The translations under genes and the position numbers were made by a program. A stretch of 64,000 bases of DNA, taken from Legionella_C dresdenensis (lineage in GTDB: Bacteria; Pseudomonadota; Gammaproteobacteria; Legionellales; Legionellaceae). The DNA lies in assembly GCF_042649825.1 (NCBI RefSeq), contig NZ_JBHSAB010000023.1:1-64000 (forward strand), given 5' to 3'. This document shows positions 44,792-52,820 of the stretch, piece after piece. The notes beneath the pieces were generated by a model. That model was not told the DNA's origin. It saw only the letters and a program-made list of their open reading frames with translations, and did not search any database. The first letter of the stretch is position 1. Each line of letters starts with the position of its first letter.

Positions 44792-45202
44792 TTATACCGT
44801 AACAGGAAGCGCTGCTGTATCTCTCGCATCCACCCCCTGCAAAATAGTTTGTAGCCGTTCCAATAATTGAATATCATTCGTTGAACCGGTTTTCATCTGT
44901 TCTATTTTGTCGCCGATATATGTCAGCATATCGATTTTGGTTTCTTTATCACTGCCAAATACACTTTCAGCTTTGGCGTGTAAGTTATTCAGCAGCTTGT
45001 CTTTATCGCTTATTTCACCTGCATTATGCAATTCTGTAATCAACTGAGTCAAATCATTGACTGACATATTTCTGACGTTGTAACTCCCTTCCAGTTGCTG
45101 CGGCTTGCCAGATTCAATCTGCACCGGAACAGGCTCAGGCTTACGGACTTGCAACGCATTTATTGCAAGGCCGGCTAATACAGGCAGTGCTTGAATTAAC
45201 AT
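44792..45202 (-). CDS. Unrecognised small protein with N-terminal hydrophobic segment
   Basis: 136 residues. A short hydrophobic start (MLIQALPVLAGLAINALQV) may be a signal or anchor. The rest is a helical soluble domain (VNDLTQLITELHNAGEISDK; DMLTYIGDKIEQMKTG). GGA lies about eight bases before the ATG. It ends seven bases from the coiled-coil gene on the other strand. Function unknown. Confidence 0.55.
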   Translation of the reverse strand: MLIQALPVLAGLAINALQVRKPEPVPVQIESGKPQQLEGSYNVRNMSVNDLTQLITELHNAGEISDKDKLLNNLHAKAESVFGSDKETKIDMLTYIGDKIEQMKTGSTNDIQLLERLQTILQGVDARDTAALPVTV

Positions 45203-45537
45203 AATTATTATCCTGGTTAGGTATCACAGCGTTTATAAGGCAAGATTTATGCCAAAATTTAGAAAGAAAATATTTATTCTTGTCAAGACTTACAATTTAA
45301 TAGTTATCTGTTAGAATCCGTCCGTAGCTAATCTCTATTCCTGACTCTTCAAGTTGTGGATAACTTTTCGAAACCTTATTTTTCTACTCCAGAGTTTTTC
45401 CCTTTATTTCCAGCACAACCTGATATGTACTGCATTTTTACGCATCAGTTAAATGAATCATGCTATAGCACTTATCCCCAAAAACTGTGGATAACCTTGT
45501 GTATAGCTTGCGGTTTTCCTTATAAATAAACAGTTAA
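45203..45537. other. Intergenic region with clustered DnaA boxes (oriC-like)
   Basis: 335 gene-free bases. Two perfect DnaA boxes TGTGGATAA (complement TTATCCACA) lie at 45355-45363 and 45486-45494; near-matches are TTATCCCCA at 45472-45480 and TGTGTATAG at 45498-45506. An AT-rich stretch (about 45245-45300, AAATATTTATTCTTG) could be an unwinding element. The pair CTGTGGATAACC..TTGTGTATAG resembles gammaproteobacterial origins. dnaA is not in the window, and a DnaA-titration or regulatory site is an alternative. Confidence 0.4.
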
Positions 45538-46764
45538 TTAAAATGGCTTGGTAATGTACAGGTCTTCAGCATAGCGGTCTTTGGGGAGTGACGAAAAATA
45601 ACCGGTTTTCATGCAGGCCAAAGTCAACAACATCTGTTGTTTAATAACAGGCGCTTTGCAAAATTTGTCATGCATCAGGTCACGCAGTAACCCCATACAA
45701 AAACTGGATGATTGAAACCATGGCGTAACAAAACGGCTTGCCGTCTGGTAAAAAGCCAGTTGCCGCTTTCTTCTTGCAGTATAATTTGATAGAGCCTCTT
45801 GTAATAACGGATATTTACTTAAGCACTCAAAAAGCACTAAAGCATCAATCAATCCCAAATTTGCACCCTGCCCCAGCTGTGGACTCATACCATGAGCTGC
45901 ATCACCAATGACCACCACTCGATTATTGTGCCAGGGATACATGCACACATCGCTATATCGAGCAAAAGCGAAATCATTATGAGAATTAAACTGCGCGCAC
46001 AAACTGGCTAATTTTGGCCAGATTGTCAGAACCTCTTGTTTCCACCTCTCAAATGGAGTCTGTTGCCAATGAGATAATCGGTCTTTATGGATACTCCAGA
46101 AAAAACTGACCAGGAGATTATTGTCCTGATGCCCCATTGGTAAGATGCCGGCCATAATTTCAGTATGCTTGTAAACTTGTTCAAGTACATTGCTGAAGCG
46201 CTGTTCCCGATCCTGGCCTATTGCCCATAAGGCACCCCATGGATAGGGTTTTACCCTTACTTTAAGACCCAAGTTGTCACGTAGTTGTGAACGCCAGCCA
46301 TCAGCAATGACAACGCAATCATAAGGGCCGTGCTGTTGCCCATTGCGGTCAGTAAGAATAACCGCCTCTGCACCGTTATCAACAACAACAATTTCGCATG
46401 GATTAATGACCGTAACGTCAGCAGCCAACATTTTTTTATACATTTCTTCATAGAGTATAGCTCTATGCATACCCAAACCGGTATGATGACTTGCCAGTTC
46501 GCTGTATTTCAGATCAAGGACAGTTTTATTTTTATGATTGATACCGAGCAGCCTTGCAATTGGCACCCCTTTAGTAAGGAGTGTTTCTGCAAGTTGTAAC
46601 TTATTGAGAACATGTAATCCAGCCGGCTGTAATAAAAAACCGGCACCGACAGGCTTTAAATTCTCTACCTTATCAAAAATAGTGACTTCTGCATCCAGTT
46701 GACGGGCAAATAAGGCCGCAGCCGGCCCTGCTATACCACAACCAACAATTGCAATTTTCATCAT
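45538..46764 (-). CDS. FAD-dependent monooxygenase (aromatic hydroxylase type)
   Basis: 408 residues, group A flavoprotein hydroxylase fold. The dinucleotide-binding motif is IVGCGIAGPAAALFARQL (residues 5-22), the second FAD motif VVVIGDAAHGMSPQLGQGAN, and the DG-type motif CVVIADGWRSQLRD. Relatives include UbiH-like and salicylate-hydroxylase-like enzymes; the substrate cannot be assigned. It stands alone next to the DnaA-box region. Confidence 0.88.
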   Translation of the reverse strand: MMKIAIVGCGIAGPAAALFARQLDAEVTIFDKVENLKPVGAGFLLQPAGLHVLNKLQLAETLLTKGVPIARLLGINHKNKTVLDLKYSELASHHTGLGMHRAILYEEMYKKMLAADVTVINPCEIVVVDNGAEAVILTDRNGQQHGPYDCVVIADGWRSQLRDNLGLKVRVKPYPWGALWAIGQDREQRFSNVLEQVYKHTEIMAGILPMGHQDNNLLVSFFWSIHKDRLSHWQQTPFERWKQEVLTIWPKLASLCAQFNSHNDFAFARYSDVCMYPWHNNRVVVIGDAAHGMSPQLGQGANLGLIDALVLFECLSKYPLLQEALSNYTARRKRQLAFYQTASRFVTPWFQSSSFCMGLLRDLMHDKFCKAPVIKQQMLLTLACMKTGYFSSLPKDRYAEDLYITKPF

Positions 46765-46826
46765 CTGCCAACCTATCCTGTCTGGTTATAGAGAAGTTTA
46801 GGTAATCCGACATTAGTTAACAAGAT

Positions 46827-48026
46827 TTACCGGACAGTAATCGCAGCTGTTGCAGTGAGATTTACCTGTGTTGGCAGTAACAAATATCGTTCAAAGTTCA
46901 GAATAGCTTTATAAAGCGACTGCGCAGCTAACGGGCGATGGAAAAACCAGGTAGATTCAGGTCTTTGTTTCAACGCCTGTCGGGCGAGTTCAATCGATTT
47001 CGCTATTATTGCACTATCGCTACCCGGTCTTGTCGTTTGCAGCAAACCCAGAATTGAATGGATATGATGAGGTACTTTTGCCTTAATTATTTTCCCTCCT
47101 TCATCCTGAATATTGATGGTCTTGCCGGTTAATCCTAAATATCCCGTTTTGAAATCACCTTTTTGAATTCCATTAATTAATTGATGTTTAAGCGTTAATC
47201 GAATAGCTTTGGGTGTTAACGCACTTTCTGCCAAGGTGTTAAGATAGGTGTTATATACTTTAGCCTTGTCTGTTCCGGTTGGCCCTTCTATATCCGCATA
47301 TATTGTCGCAAACCCGGCTTCTTTCAAAAAAGAAATGCAATCCTTTTTATCGTGACATACAACAATATCCCTGGAATCAATGACTGTGTGATTTTTTGGT
47401 GAGTCTATTGCTACTATACCTAACTTGATTAATCCAGGGCATCGCATTAAATCAAGTTTATAACCAGCTTTATCAAGAGCAGATAATATGCAAAACAGCT
47501 TGAACTTACCCCGATAAAGCAATTTGTCACGATTTTGACGTAATCCCAACAGGCTCATGGTAAGTATGGTGTTACCCAATTTAAATTTTACGAGGGCATT
47601 CATTTTCATAGTAAACTCAAGCCCTGAATGGGGTGAACTGCATTGGAATCCGTTGTTGTTCGGAAGGAATTCAAGAGTTGGTTGCTGTAATGCAATATCC
47701 AAAGCCGCTTCTGCAATCTGCTGTTTATCCAGTACAGTTTGCTTTAAATTTTTAAACTTTGAATACTCTACTTCATACAAACATGATTTCAATCCTTCCA
47801 ATCCACCAATCATCTGTACATAATAGTTTGATTTTGGAAGCGACAGTTTTGAGCAAACTCTGCTGCAAGCGGCATCCTTATCTGCATTGGTTGTACCTGA
47901 GGCTACTACTGCCCACGGACTTGTCAAACTAATTGCCGACAAAATAAACGAGAATTGCTGCTCATTAATTAATTGCTTTTTCTTATTTATCAGCGTATTT
48001 CTACGAAAAATATAAAATTTTGTCAT
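46827..48026 (-). CDS. Unrecognised 399-residue protein, probably exported
   Basis: The ATG at 48026 follows AGGAAAGGA. A long charged N-terminus precedes a hydrophobic stretch (FSFILSAISLTSPWAVVASG) that may be a late signal sequence. The remainder has eight or more cysteines (ACSRVCSKL, KSCLYE, FCILS, MRCPG, VCHDKKDC) and no motif I know. The region between 170 and 270 contains an alpha/beta-looking segment (IDSRDIVVCHDKKDCISFL). No operon partners. Confidence 0.55.
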   Translation of the reverse strand: MTKFYIFRRNTLINKKKQLINEQQFSFILSAISLTSPWAVVASGTTNADKDAACSRVCSKLSLPKSNYYVQMIGGLEGLKSCLYEVEYSKFKNLKQTVLDKQQIAEAALDIALQQPTLEFLPNNNGFQCSSPHSGLEFTMKMNALVKFKLGNTILTMSLLGLRQNRDKLLYRGKFKLFCILSALDKAGYKLDLMRCPGLIKLGIVAIDSPKNHTVIDSRDIVVCHDKKDCISFLKEAGFATIYADIEGPTGTDKAKVYNTYLNTLAESALTPKAIRLTLKHQLINGIQKGDFKTGYLGLTGKTINIQDEGGKIIKAKVPHHIHSILGLLQTTRPGSDSAIIAKSIELARQALKQRPESTWFFHRPLAAQSLYKAILNFERYLLLPTQVNLTATAAITVR

Positions 48027-48504
48027 TTCCTTTCCTGTTTCCAAATTGAGTCATTTGCCTTTCAGGGTTAAGCAACCCTGATTATTTTCCATTAAATTTC
48101 CGCTAAAAAACTTTCTCCCAACACAACTGAGCACTACAAATAAGCGCTGATAAATCAACGTATGCACTTATTCACAATACCTGGAGCAAATATATATATG
48201 GAAATAACACTAGGTAGCCGCCATGGACACAACAAAGAAATTCCCTGCATTTTGACTCCATTACTATTAACACAGTTTAGCTTTTCCAAAATACCAACTA
48301 CGCTAAAAGAAGCCACATGTTTTGGCATTTACAGCCAATATGCTTTTTCATATTACAGTCAGATCTAATTAATGGCAACACATTGCATTGAAATTTTAAA
48401 TAACTCACTACAAAATATATTTTCAATTATTTTACATGCAGAACATTTTTTATCCTTCTATACTTAACATTGCAAAGAAATAGAAGTAAAACAAGGAGAA
48501 AATA
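48027..48504. other. Long AT-rich intergenic stretch
   Basis: 478 bases between divergent genes. It contains a 68-codon open frame (48162-48368) without ribosome-binding site that I do not accept as a gene, and a TATACT (48459-48464) that may be the -10 of the next gene. No repeat or RNA recognised. Confidence 0.5.
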
Positions 48505-48744
48505 ATGAGAACACAAGCCATGTACTTTTCAAAAGTGCTCGGTGCAGCCGCAATTGGAGCTCTACTATCCGTGGGAATTGGCTATTCATCCATGTCGCAT
48601 GCCGCTCAGGGCTGTGGATTTGGCTACCATATGACCGCGTTTGGACGCTGCGTACCTAACGAACCAGGCCCAAGAGCAACTATCATTCCAGGCCGGCCGG
48701 ATTGCTGGCGCAATTACCTTGGCGAAGTACGTTGCTATAGATAA
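48505..48744 (+). CDS. Small secreted GCG/CxxN-type protein
   Basis: 79 residues with a signal peptide (core VLGAAAIGALLSVGIGYSS, cut after SHA). The mature part, AAQGCGFGYHMTAFGRCVPN followed by EPGPRATIIPGRPDCWRNYL, has four Cys. It resembles the short exported proteins with G-C-G-x-G-x-H..C-x-P-N signatures found in many proteobacteria. AAGGAG precedes the ATG. Function unknown. Confidence 0.8.
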   Translation: MRTQAMYFSKVLGAAAIGALLSVGIGYSSMSHAAQGCGFGYHMTAFGRCVPNEPGPRATIIPGRPDCWRNYLGEVRCYR

Positions 48745-48935
48745 TCCAGCTAAAGGCGGGTTTTACGGTATCACGCTAAACCCGCCTCTATCTTATCCCG
48801 CCCCATTCAAATTGACCTTATTGAAACCAATTTAAACAATAATTGTTGCTCGTGTTGAAATTTATACTATAATTCGCTCTCTTTTAAAATTCATACCCAT
48901 ATTTCGTTTATGAGAAATCGGGAGAGGTGTCCAAC

Positions 48936-49814
48936 ATGTTTAATAAAGAAATAAAGGCGATTAATGAAAAAATAAAAGACCGCCTTATAGAATTGCAGGC
49001 TATGCTCGAGAGTGTAGCTGATAAGAAGATAGCCGCATTCAGTGAAGAAATAAAAAATCATCTTGCGGATTTACAAAAATCACTGGAAGCTATAGTTAAT
49101 CAAGGTTCAGATAATCTGAGCCAAATTGTTTCCAAAATTAAAGAGCAAACCGATCACATTACTGATAATCTCCGTGCACTCCAACAAGATACGGTAACAT
49201 CTGCAAACGACTTGATAAACAAAACCCTGGATGAAGTAGCCAAGACACGTAATGACCTCCACCAAATGGTTTATAGCGCTCTGGCTGAATCATCACGTTG
49301 GCAGGGAATGATTACAGCAGCACAATCCCAACTGGCGCTTTGTAGCCGGGCAGCAAAACAGGAAGCGCTTTTTTCCTGTGGCAGCTCTTTTTTCAGTACC
49401 GTCGCTCGCCGTACTATGGGATATCTTGGTTATGGGAAAAAAGCTCAAAATTTAAGCGAAATTGCTATCACTCTATTAATCTGTTTATACAGCTGTTATA
49501 AACTTTCAGATAATAAAAACGTTAACTTCATGTCATTCACGATAGCGAGCCGATTGTTGGCTGGCGTTCTGCAGCCGCTGCTCAGGCAAGGCATGGTTAT
49601 GAATAAATATCCAAATTATCACTTGGCATTATATCTGGCATCTTTTAATGCAGCGCTTCAAAGTTCCAATAGTGGTTGCTTATTATTCATGGGTCGAATT
49701 ATCGGAAATTATCTGGGATTAAACGCAGGTCTGGAAGGTGGAGAAGCATTAAGCAATGCAATTTTGGGTAAAGAACCTGAAAATACAGCCTCCACCGCCA
49801 AGGTTTCGCCTTAA
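48936..49814 (+). CDS. Unrecognised coiled-coil membrane protein
   Basis: 292 residues from the ATG at 48936, which has GGGAGAGG eight bases upstream (a GTG three codons earlier is less well placed). Residues 1-120 form a long amphipathic helix array (INEKIKDRLIELQAMLESVA; IKEQTDHITDNLRALQQDTV). The second half has hydrophobic stretches (LSEIAITLLICLYSCYKL; GCLLFMGRIIGNYLGLNAGL). The layout recalls helical pore-forming or membrane-tethering proteins; this is inference only. Possible effector. Confidence 0.6.
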   Translation: MFNKEIKAINEKIKDRLIELQAMLESVADKKIAAFSEEIKNHLADLQKSLEAIVNQGSDNLSQIVSKIKEQTDHITDNLRALQQDTVTSANDLINKTLDEVAKTRNDLHQMVYSALAESSRWQGMITAAQSQLALCSRAAKQEALFSCGSSFFSTVARRTMGYLGYGKKAQNLSEIAITLLICLYSCYKLSDNKNVNFMSFTIASRLLAGVLQPLLRQGMVMNKYPNYHLALYLASFNAALQSSNSGCLLFMGRIIGNYLGLNAGLEGGEALSNAILGKEPENTASTAKVSP

Positions 49815-49881
49815 TTATAATTATAACATAACTGCTTATCGTATAAAAATAAAATAAGTAGTTATGTCATGCCCTGCGATG

Positions 49882-50541
49882 TTAATCTGATTGCTTGCCC
49901 GATTCTATTCGCTCAAATCGTCCCAGCAAACGCTCGCGTAAGGGAATTTTGATGTCAGGACTGGCCTTATCAGGTGACCCTGCATTAAACGGCGGTTCCG
50001 GATCATATTCAATCGCAAGCTGTAATGTTTCAGCAGCCGCCTGCCCTGCCACTTTTGACGCGAGCAATAACGCCATATCAATACCCGCTGAAACGCCAGC
50101 TGCTGTCATTAACTTACCATCTTCAACAATACGTTGCGATACCGGTACTGCTCCCCAATGATTAAGTCGATCCATAACTGCCCAATGAGTGGTCGCGTGC
50201 TTATTCTGCAGAACCCCCGCGGCTCCCAGAATCAAACTGCCTGTACATACTGAAGTAGTCCATTGCGTATGTTGGTGAATCGTTTTAATCCATTGCAGAA
50301 TTTCCGGCTCATGAGAAAGGCTGGTTGCACGTCCGCCACCGGGAACGACCAAAATATCGGTGCGCTTTATCTCTGACAGGCTATAGTCAGCAATCAGTTT
50401 CAACCCCAAACCATCCTGAACCTCGCCCGCTCGCTTTGCAGCACGCTGGACAATCGCACCCGGTAAACGCGCAAGCACCTCATGAGGGCCAATAATATCA
50501 AGGGTTGTCATCCCATCATAAAAAAGAAATGTAATGTGCAT
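49882..50541 (-). CDS. DJ-1/PfpI-family protein, isonitrile hydratase-like
   Basis: 219 residues. The nucleophile-elbow Cys is in WTTSVCTGSLILGAAG. The surrounding ATTHWAVMDRL, VPGGG and LAIEYDPEPPFNAGSP closely match Pseudomonas isonitrile hydratase (InhA), which hydrates isonitriles to N-formamides. The ATG at 50541 is preferred to a TTG six codons earlier. The actual substrate here is unknown; other family members are glyoxalases or chaperones. Confidence 0.85.
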   Translation of the reverse strand: MHITFLFYDGMTTLDIIGPHEVLARLPGAIVQRAAKRAGEVQDGLGLKLIADYSLSEIKRTDILVVPGGGRATSLSHEPEILQWIKTIHQHTQWTTSVCTGSLILGAAGVLQNKHATTHWAVMDRLNHWGAVPVSQRIVEDGKLMTAAGVSAGIDMALLLASKVAGQAAAETLQLAIEYDPEPPFNAGSPDKASPDIKIPLRERLLGRFERIESGKQSD

Positions 50542-50636
50542 CAATATTCTCGTAATCAAGTCTGATTGACTCTATATCACCGCTATTCAATTAGCAATGA
50601 TCTTGTTTTATGGGCTAATAATTGGAAAGTATGAAG

Positions 50637-50660
50637 ATGCGTGTTTATATAAACACGCAT
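50637..50660. promoter_or_regulatory. Perfect 24-base palindrome
   Basis: Half-site ATGCGTGTTTAT followed directly by its reverse complement. It lies five bases beyond the stop of the 27-codon gene. With no T-run it may be an operator or cruciform-forming site as well as a 3' hairpin. Confidence 0.7.
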
Positions 50661-50664
50661 AAAA

Positions 50665-50748
50665 TTAAAATAAATGGGAAATCAACCAGATTAATATTAA
50701 AACACCCGCTGGAACACCTAATAACCATGCAATGATATATTTTAACAT
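50665..50748 (-). CDS. 27-residue hydrophobic membrane peptide
   Basis: An ATG with AAGGAG six bases upstream opens MLKYIIAWLLGVPAGVLILI followed by WLISHLF and a stop. It is a single membrane-spanning helix with a Gly-Val-Pro-Ala-Gly kink. Despite its size the ribosome-binding site, composition and position beside two stress-type small proteins (CsbD, DUF1328) make it a credible gene. Confidence 0.7.
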   Translation of the reverse strand: MLKYIIAWLLGVPAGVLILIWLISHLF

Positions 50749-51015
50749 GTTAATCTCCTTATAAACTCTCTCCTGATTAATATACCACTTTTTAGTTAGT
50801 AAAAAACCATATAATTACTTATCAGTTTATAATTATAGACTATTTATATTTGCAATAAAAATTTATAAATATAACTTTTTGTTTATATGGTAATTTACAA
50901 AAAAAATCTTGCAATTAAAAAATCATGAACCATACTATTTTGTAACAATAATTTACACCCAATTAAAGGCGTAAGATTATTGTAATTTCAAGATCAACTA
51001 GAACAAGGAAGAGCT

Positions 51016-51216
51016 ATGATGAACTCAGATATTTTTGAAGGAAAATGGGAAGAAGTTAAAGGCAAAATGAAACAAGCCTGGGGTAAATTGACAGACAATG
51101 ATCTGAAAACAATCGAAGGCGAACACCAGGAAATTTACGGATTATTGCAAAAACATTATGGCTACACTCGCGATCAAGCTGAAAAAGCGGTAAAAGATTT
51201 TCGCGATAGATTGTAA
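51016..51216 (+). CDS. CsbD-family stress response protein
   Basis: 66 residues with the family hallmark IFEGKWEEVKGKMKQAWGKL then DNDLKTIEGEHQEIYGLLQK. CsbD proteins are abundant, general-stress-induced soluble proteins of unknown biochemistry. AGGAAGAG precedes the ATG. The upstream region is AT-rich, but I cannot place a confident promoter. Confidence 0.93.
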   Translation: MMNSDIFEGKWEEVKGKMKQAWGKLTDNDLKTIEGEHQEIYGLLQKHYGYTRDQAEKAVKDFRDRL

Positions 51217-51226
51217 TATAGAAATA

Positions 51227-51254
51227 ATATCGGGTCGAAACATCGACCCGATAT
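51227..51254. terminator. Bidirectional stem-loop between csbD and the DUF1328 gene
   Basis: ATATCGGGTCGA, loop AACA, TCGACCCGATAT: a perfect 12-bp stem between convergent genes. The GGGTCG..CGACCC core resembles that of the dispersed palindromic repeats. Confidence 0.7.
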
Positions 51255-51267
51255 CAACACACTCAGA

Positions 51268-51462
51268 TTATGGCCCGGGGGCAACAACTACCGGAGCTGT
51301 ACCGGGTGCTAGCAGGTTAAGTACCAGAAATACGATAAACATAACAATAAATATGAAAAAAAGTACTTTTGCAATTCCTGTAGCAGTTGAAGCGACACCC
51401 CTAAATCCAAATGCTCCCGCAACAATAGCTACAACAAGAAAAATTAGTGCCCAATATAACAT
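51268..51462 (-). CDS. DUF1328 small membrane protein
   Basis: 64 residues with two membrane helices (MLYWALIFLVVAIVAGAFGF; KVLFFIFIVMFIVFLVLNLL), matching the DUF1328/YtjA family of small stress-associated membrane proteins. AAGGAGGAG precedes the ATG. It faces csbD across a shared terminator. Confidence 0.9.
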   Translation of the reverse strand: MLYWALIFLVVAIVAGAFGFRGVASTATGIAKVLFFIFIVMFIVFLVLNLLAPGTAPVVVAPGP

Positions 51463-51536
51463 AATCTCCTCCTTGTAATTAATGTTATTATTTAATAATA
51501 GCCCTAAAGATTGTTATTGTAAAATGTGGTCTATTG

Positions 51537-52142
51537 TCAAGAAATAATTAAACGACCCGACCTACAAGCGATGCGCTTTAATAATTTCTGCTTAACTTCA
51601 GGCCATTCCACCTGCAAAATACTAAACAAAATAGTATCGGTCAATCGACCTTCATGATCTTTCATATGACTACGCAGATACCCTTCCTGCTGAGCGCCAA
51701 GAGCAACAATCGCGTGGTATGAACGTTGATTTTCAGGATTGGTACCCATTTCTACGCGCAGGATATCCCACTGCTCAAAAGCCTGTTGTAACATAAGCAA
51801 TTTTGCTTCCGGATTTACAATTGTATTCCATGCCTCTTTAATATACCAGCTAAACCCAAGAACCAGACGCTGGTGGGTTAAACTGATATCATAATAAGCG
51901 GTACAACCAAGTATTTTTTTGCTGCTCTTATCACGTACGACATAGGTAAGTTGCTCGCCGCTTGCCTGTTTTGCAAGACATTCATTAAACCAGTGTTCAA
52001 AGCCGGAACCTGCAGCGATAAGTGGCATATAGCGCCATAACTCAGGATTATCTGCGGCTTTTTGCAATGCATCTTTATGCTCAGACACGACAGGTTCCAA
52101 TTGAATCGATGAACCTTGCATGGGTTGAATATTTAAAGCCAT
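51537..52142 (-). CDS. RimJ/RimL-like GNAT acetyltransferase
   Basis: 201 residues. It has the RimL-type layout with RDKSSKKILGCTAYYDI, LGFSWYIKEAWNT, VNPEAKLLMLQQAFE and NPENQRSYHAIVALGAQQEG. Relatives acetylate ribosomal protein N-termini, antibiotics or small molecules. The last nine residues (CRSGRLIIS) are encoded by a degenerate palindromic repeat (TGTAGGTCGGGTCGTTTAA) and are unlikely to be part of the ancestral protein. Confidence 0.85.
   Translation of the reverse strand: MALNIQPMQGSSIQLEPVVSEHKDALQKAADNPELWRYMPLIAAGSGFEHWFNECLAKQASGEQLTYVVRDKSSKKILGCTAYYDISLTHQRLVLGFSWYIKEAWNTIVNPEAKLLMLQQAFEQWDILRVEMGTNPENQRSYHAIVALGAQQEGYLRSHMKDHEGRLTDTILFSILQVEWPEVKQKLLKRIACRSGRLIIS
51550..51565 (-). 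repeat. Degenerate half of a GGGTC-type repeat inside the GNAT 3' end
   Basis: Minus-strand GTAGGTCGGGTCGTTT; the second arm (GACCCAAC) is lost. It is read through in frame and forms the C-terminal codons of the acetyltransferase. Confidence 0.6.
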
Positions 52143-52258
52143 TTGTATGCTCAGACTTTGTTTGTATCCCAGTTAACCATATTAAAGAAAATATTTATAT
52201 AAGAAACTGCATTGCACCCTACTCCTAAAGACTGTTTGTTAGCAGGGCGCAAAGAAAA

Positions 52259-52672
52259 TTAGTTTGCTGGCTTCAATTTAGATAGCTCAGCTGCGAGGGA
52301 TTTTTGTTGTACAGAACTAAGTTTCATTGCGACTTTCCCGCAATAAACCGGATTTGACATGACTAATCTGTTATTTAGGTAAATATTAAAATTGGCTTTC
52401 CAATTATAATCATTACTTAAGATTTCACCCACTAACAAATTTCCATCTTCATCATATTCTGGGTTTGTAATGATTCGGTTACCAGCTTCGCTTGCATAAC
52501 TGGCACCTGAGCTGCCATCAATACTAAGGGAAAATATGTGATTTGCGCGATTATATTCAAGGTAAGTAAAGTGACCGTTAATATTTGCACTACAACCAAC
52601 AACATTATAATCAGGGAATGCCATGCACGAAGAGCTGCCTAACAATGCAGCAAGAAATAAGTATTTTTTCAT
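52259..52672 (-). CDS. Small secreted protein of unknown function
   Basis: 137 residues. A clear signal peptide (MKKYLFLAALLGSSSCMA) precedes FPDYNVVGCSANINGHFTYL. The mature part has two Cys (GCS and YCGK), probably one disulfide, and looks mainly beta. It resembles in style other short Legionella secreted proteins, but no family can be named. Confidence 0.7.
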   Translation of the reverse strand: MKKYLFLAALLGSSSCMAFPDYNVVGCSANINGHFTYLEYNRANHIFSLSIDGSSGASYASEAGNRIITNPEYDEDGNLLVGEILSNDYNWKANFNIYLNNRLVMSNPVYCGKVAMKLSSVQQKSLAAELSKLKPAN

Positions 52673-52820
52673 TTTAATTTTTCACCAATTTATAATTAAT
52701 ATCCTCCTTTTTATTATTCTTGCTTCCATGCAACAAACTGCCATAATGAATTATCCACATAGCATTCAATATGCATGCTAATTGTACATGATATTTTTGT
52801 CAAGGAGCCCATTAATACTC

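Larger units (their letters stand above)
50542..51015. other. Intergenic stretch between the DJ-1 gene and csbD
   Basis: 474 bases with a perfect palindrome (50637-50660), one 27-codon gene (50665-50748) and a strongly AT-rich segment (50770-50960) that probably holds the divergent promoters. Confidence 0.7.

Noticed and set aside
48162..48368. A 68-codon open frame upstream of the small secreted protein
   Set aside because: No ribosome-binding site, no recognisable domain, AT-rich intergenic composition.
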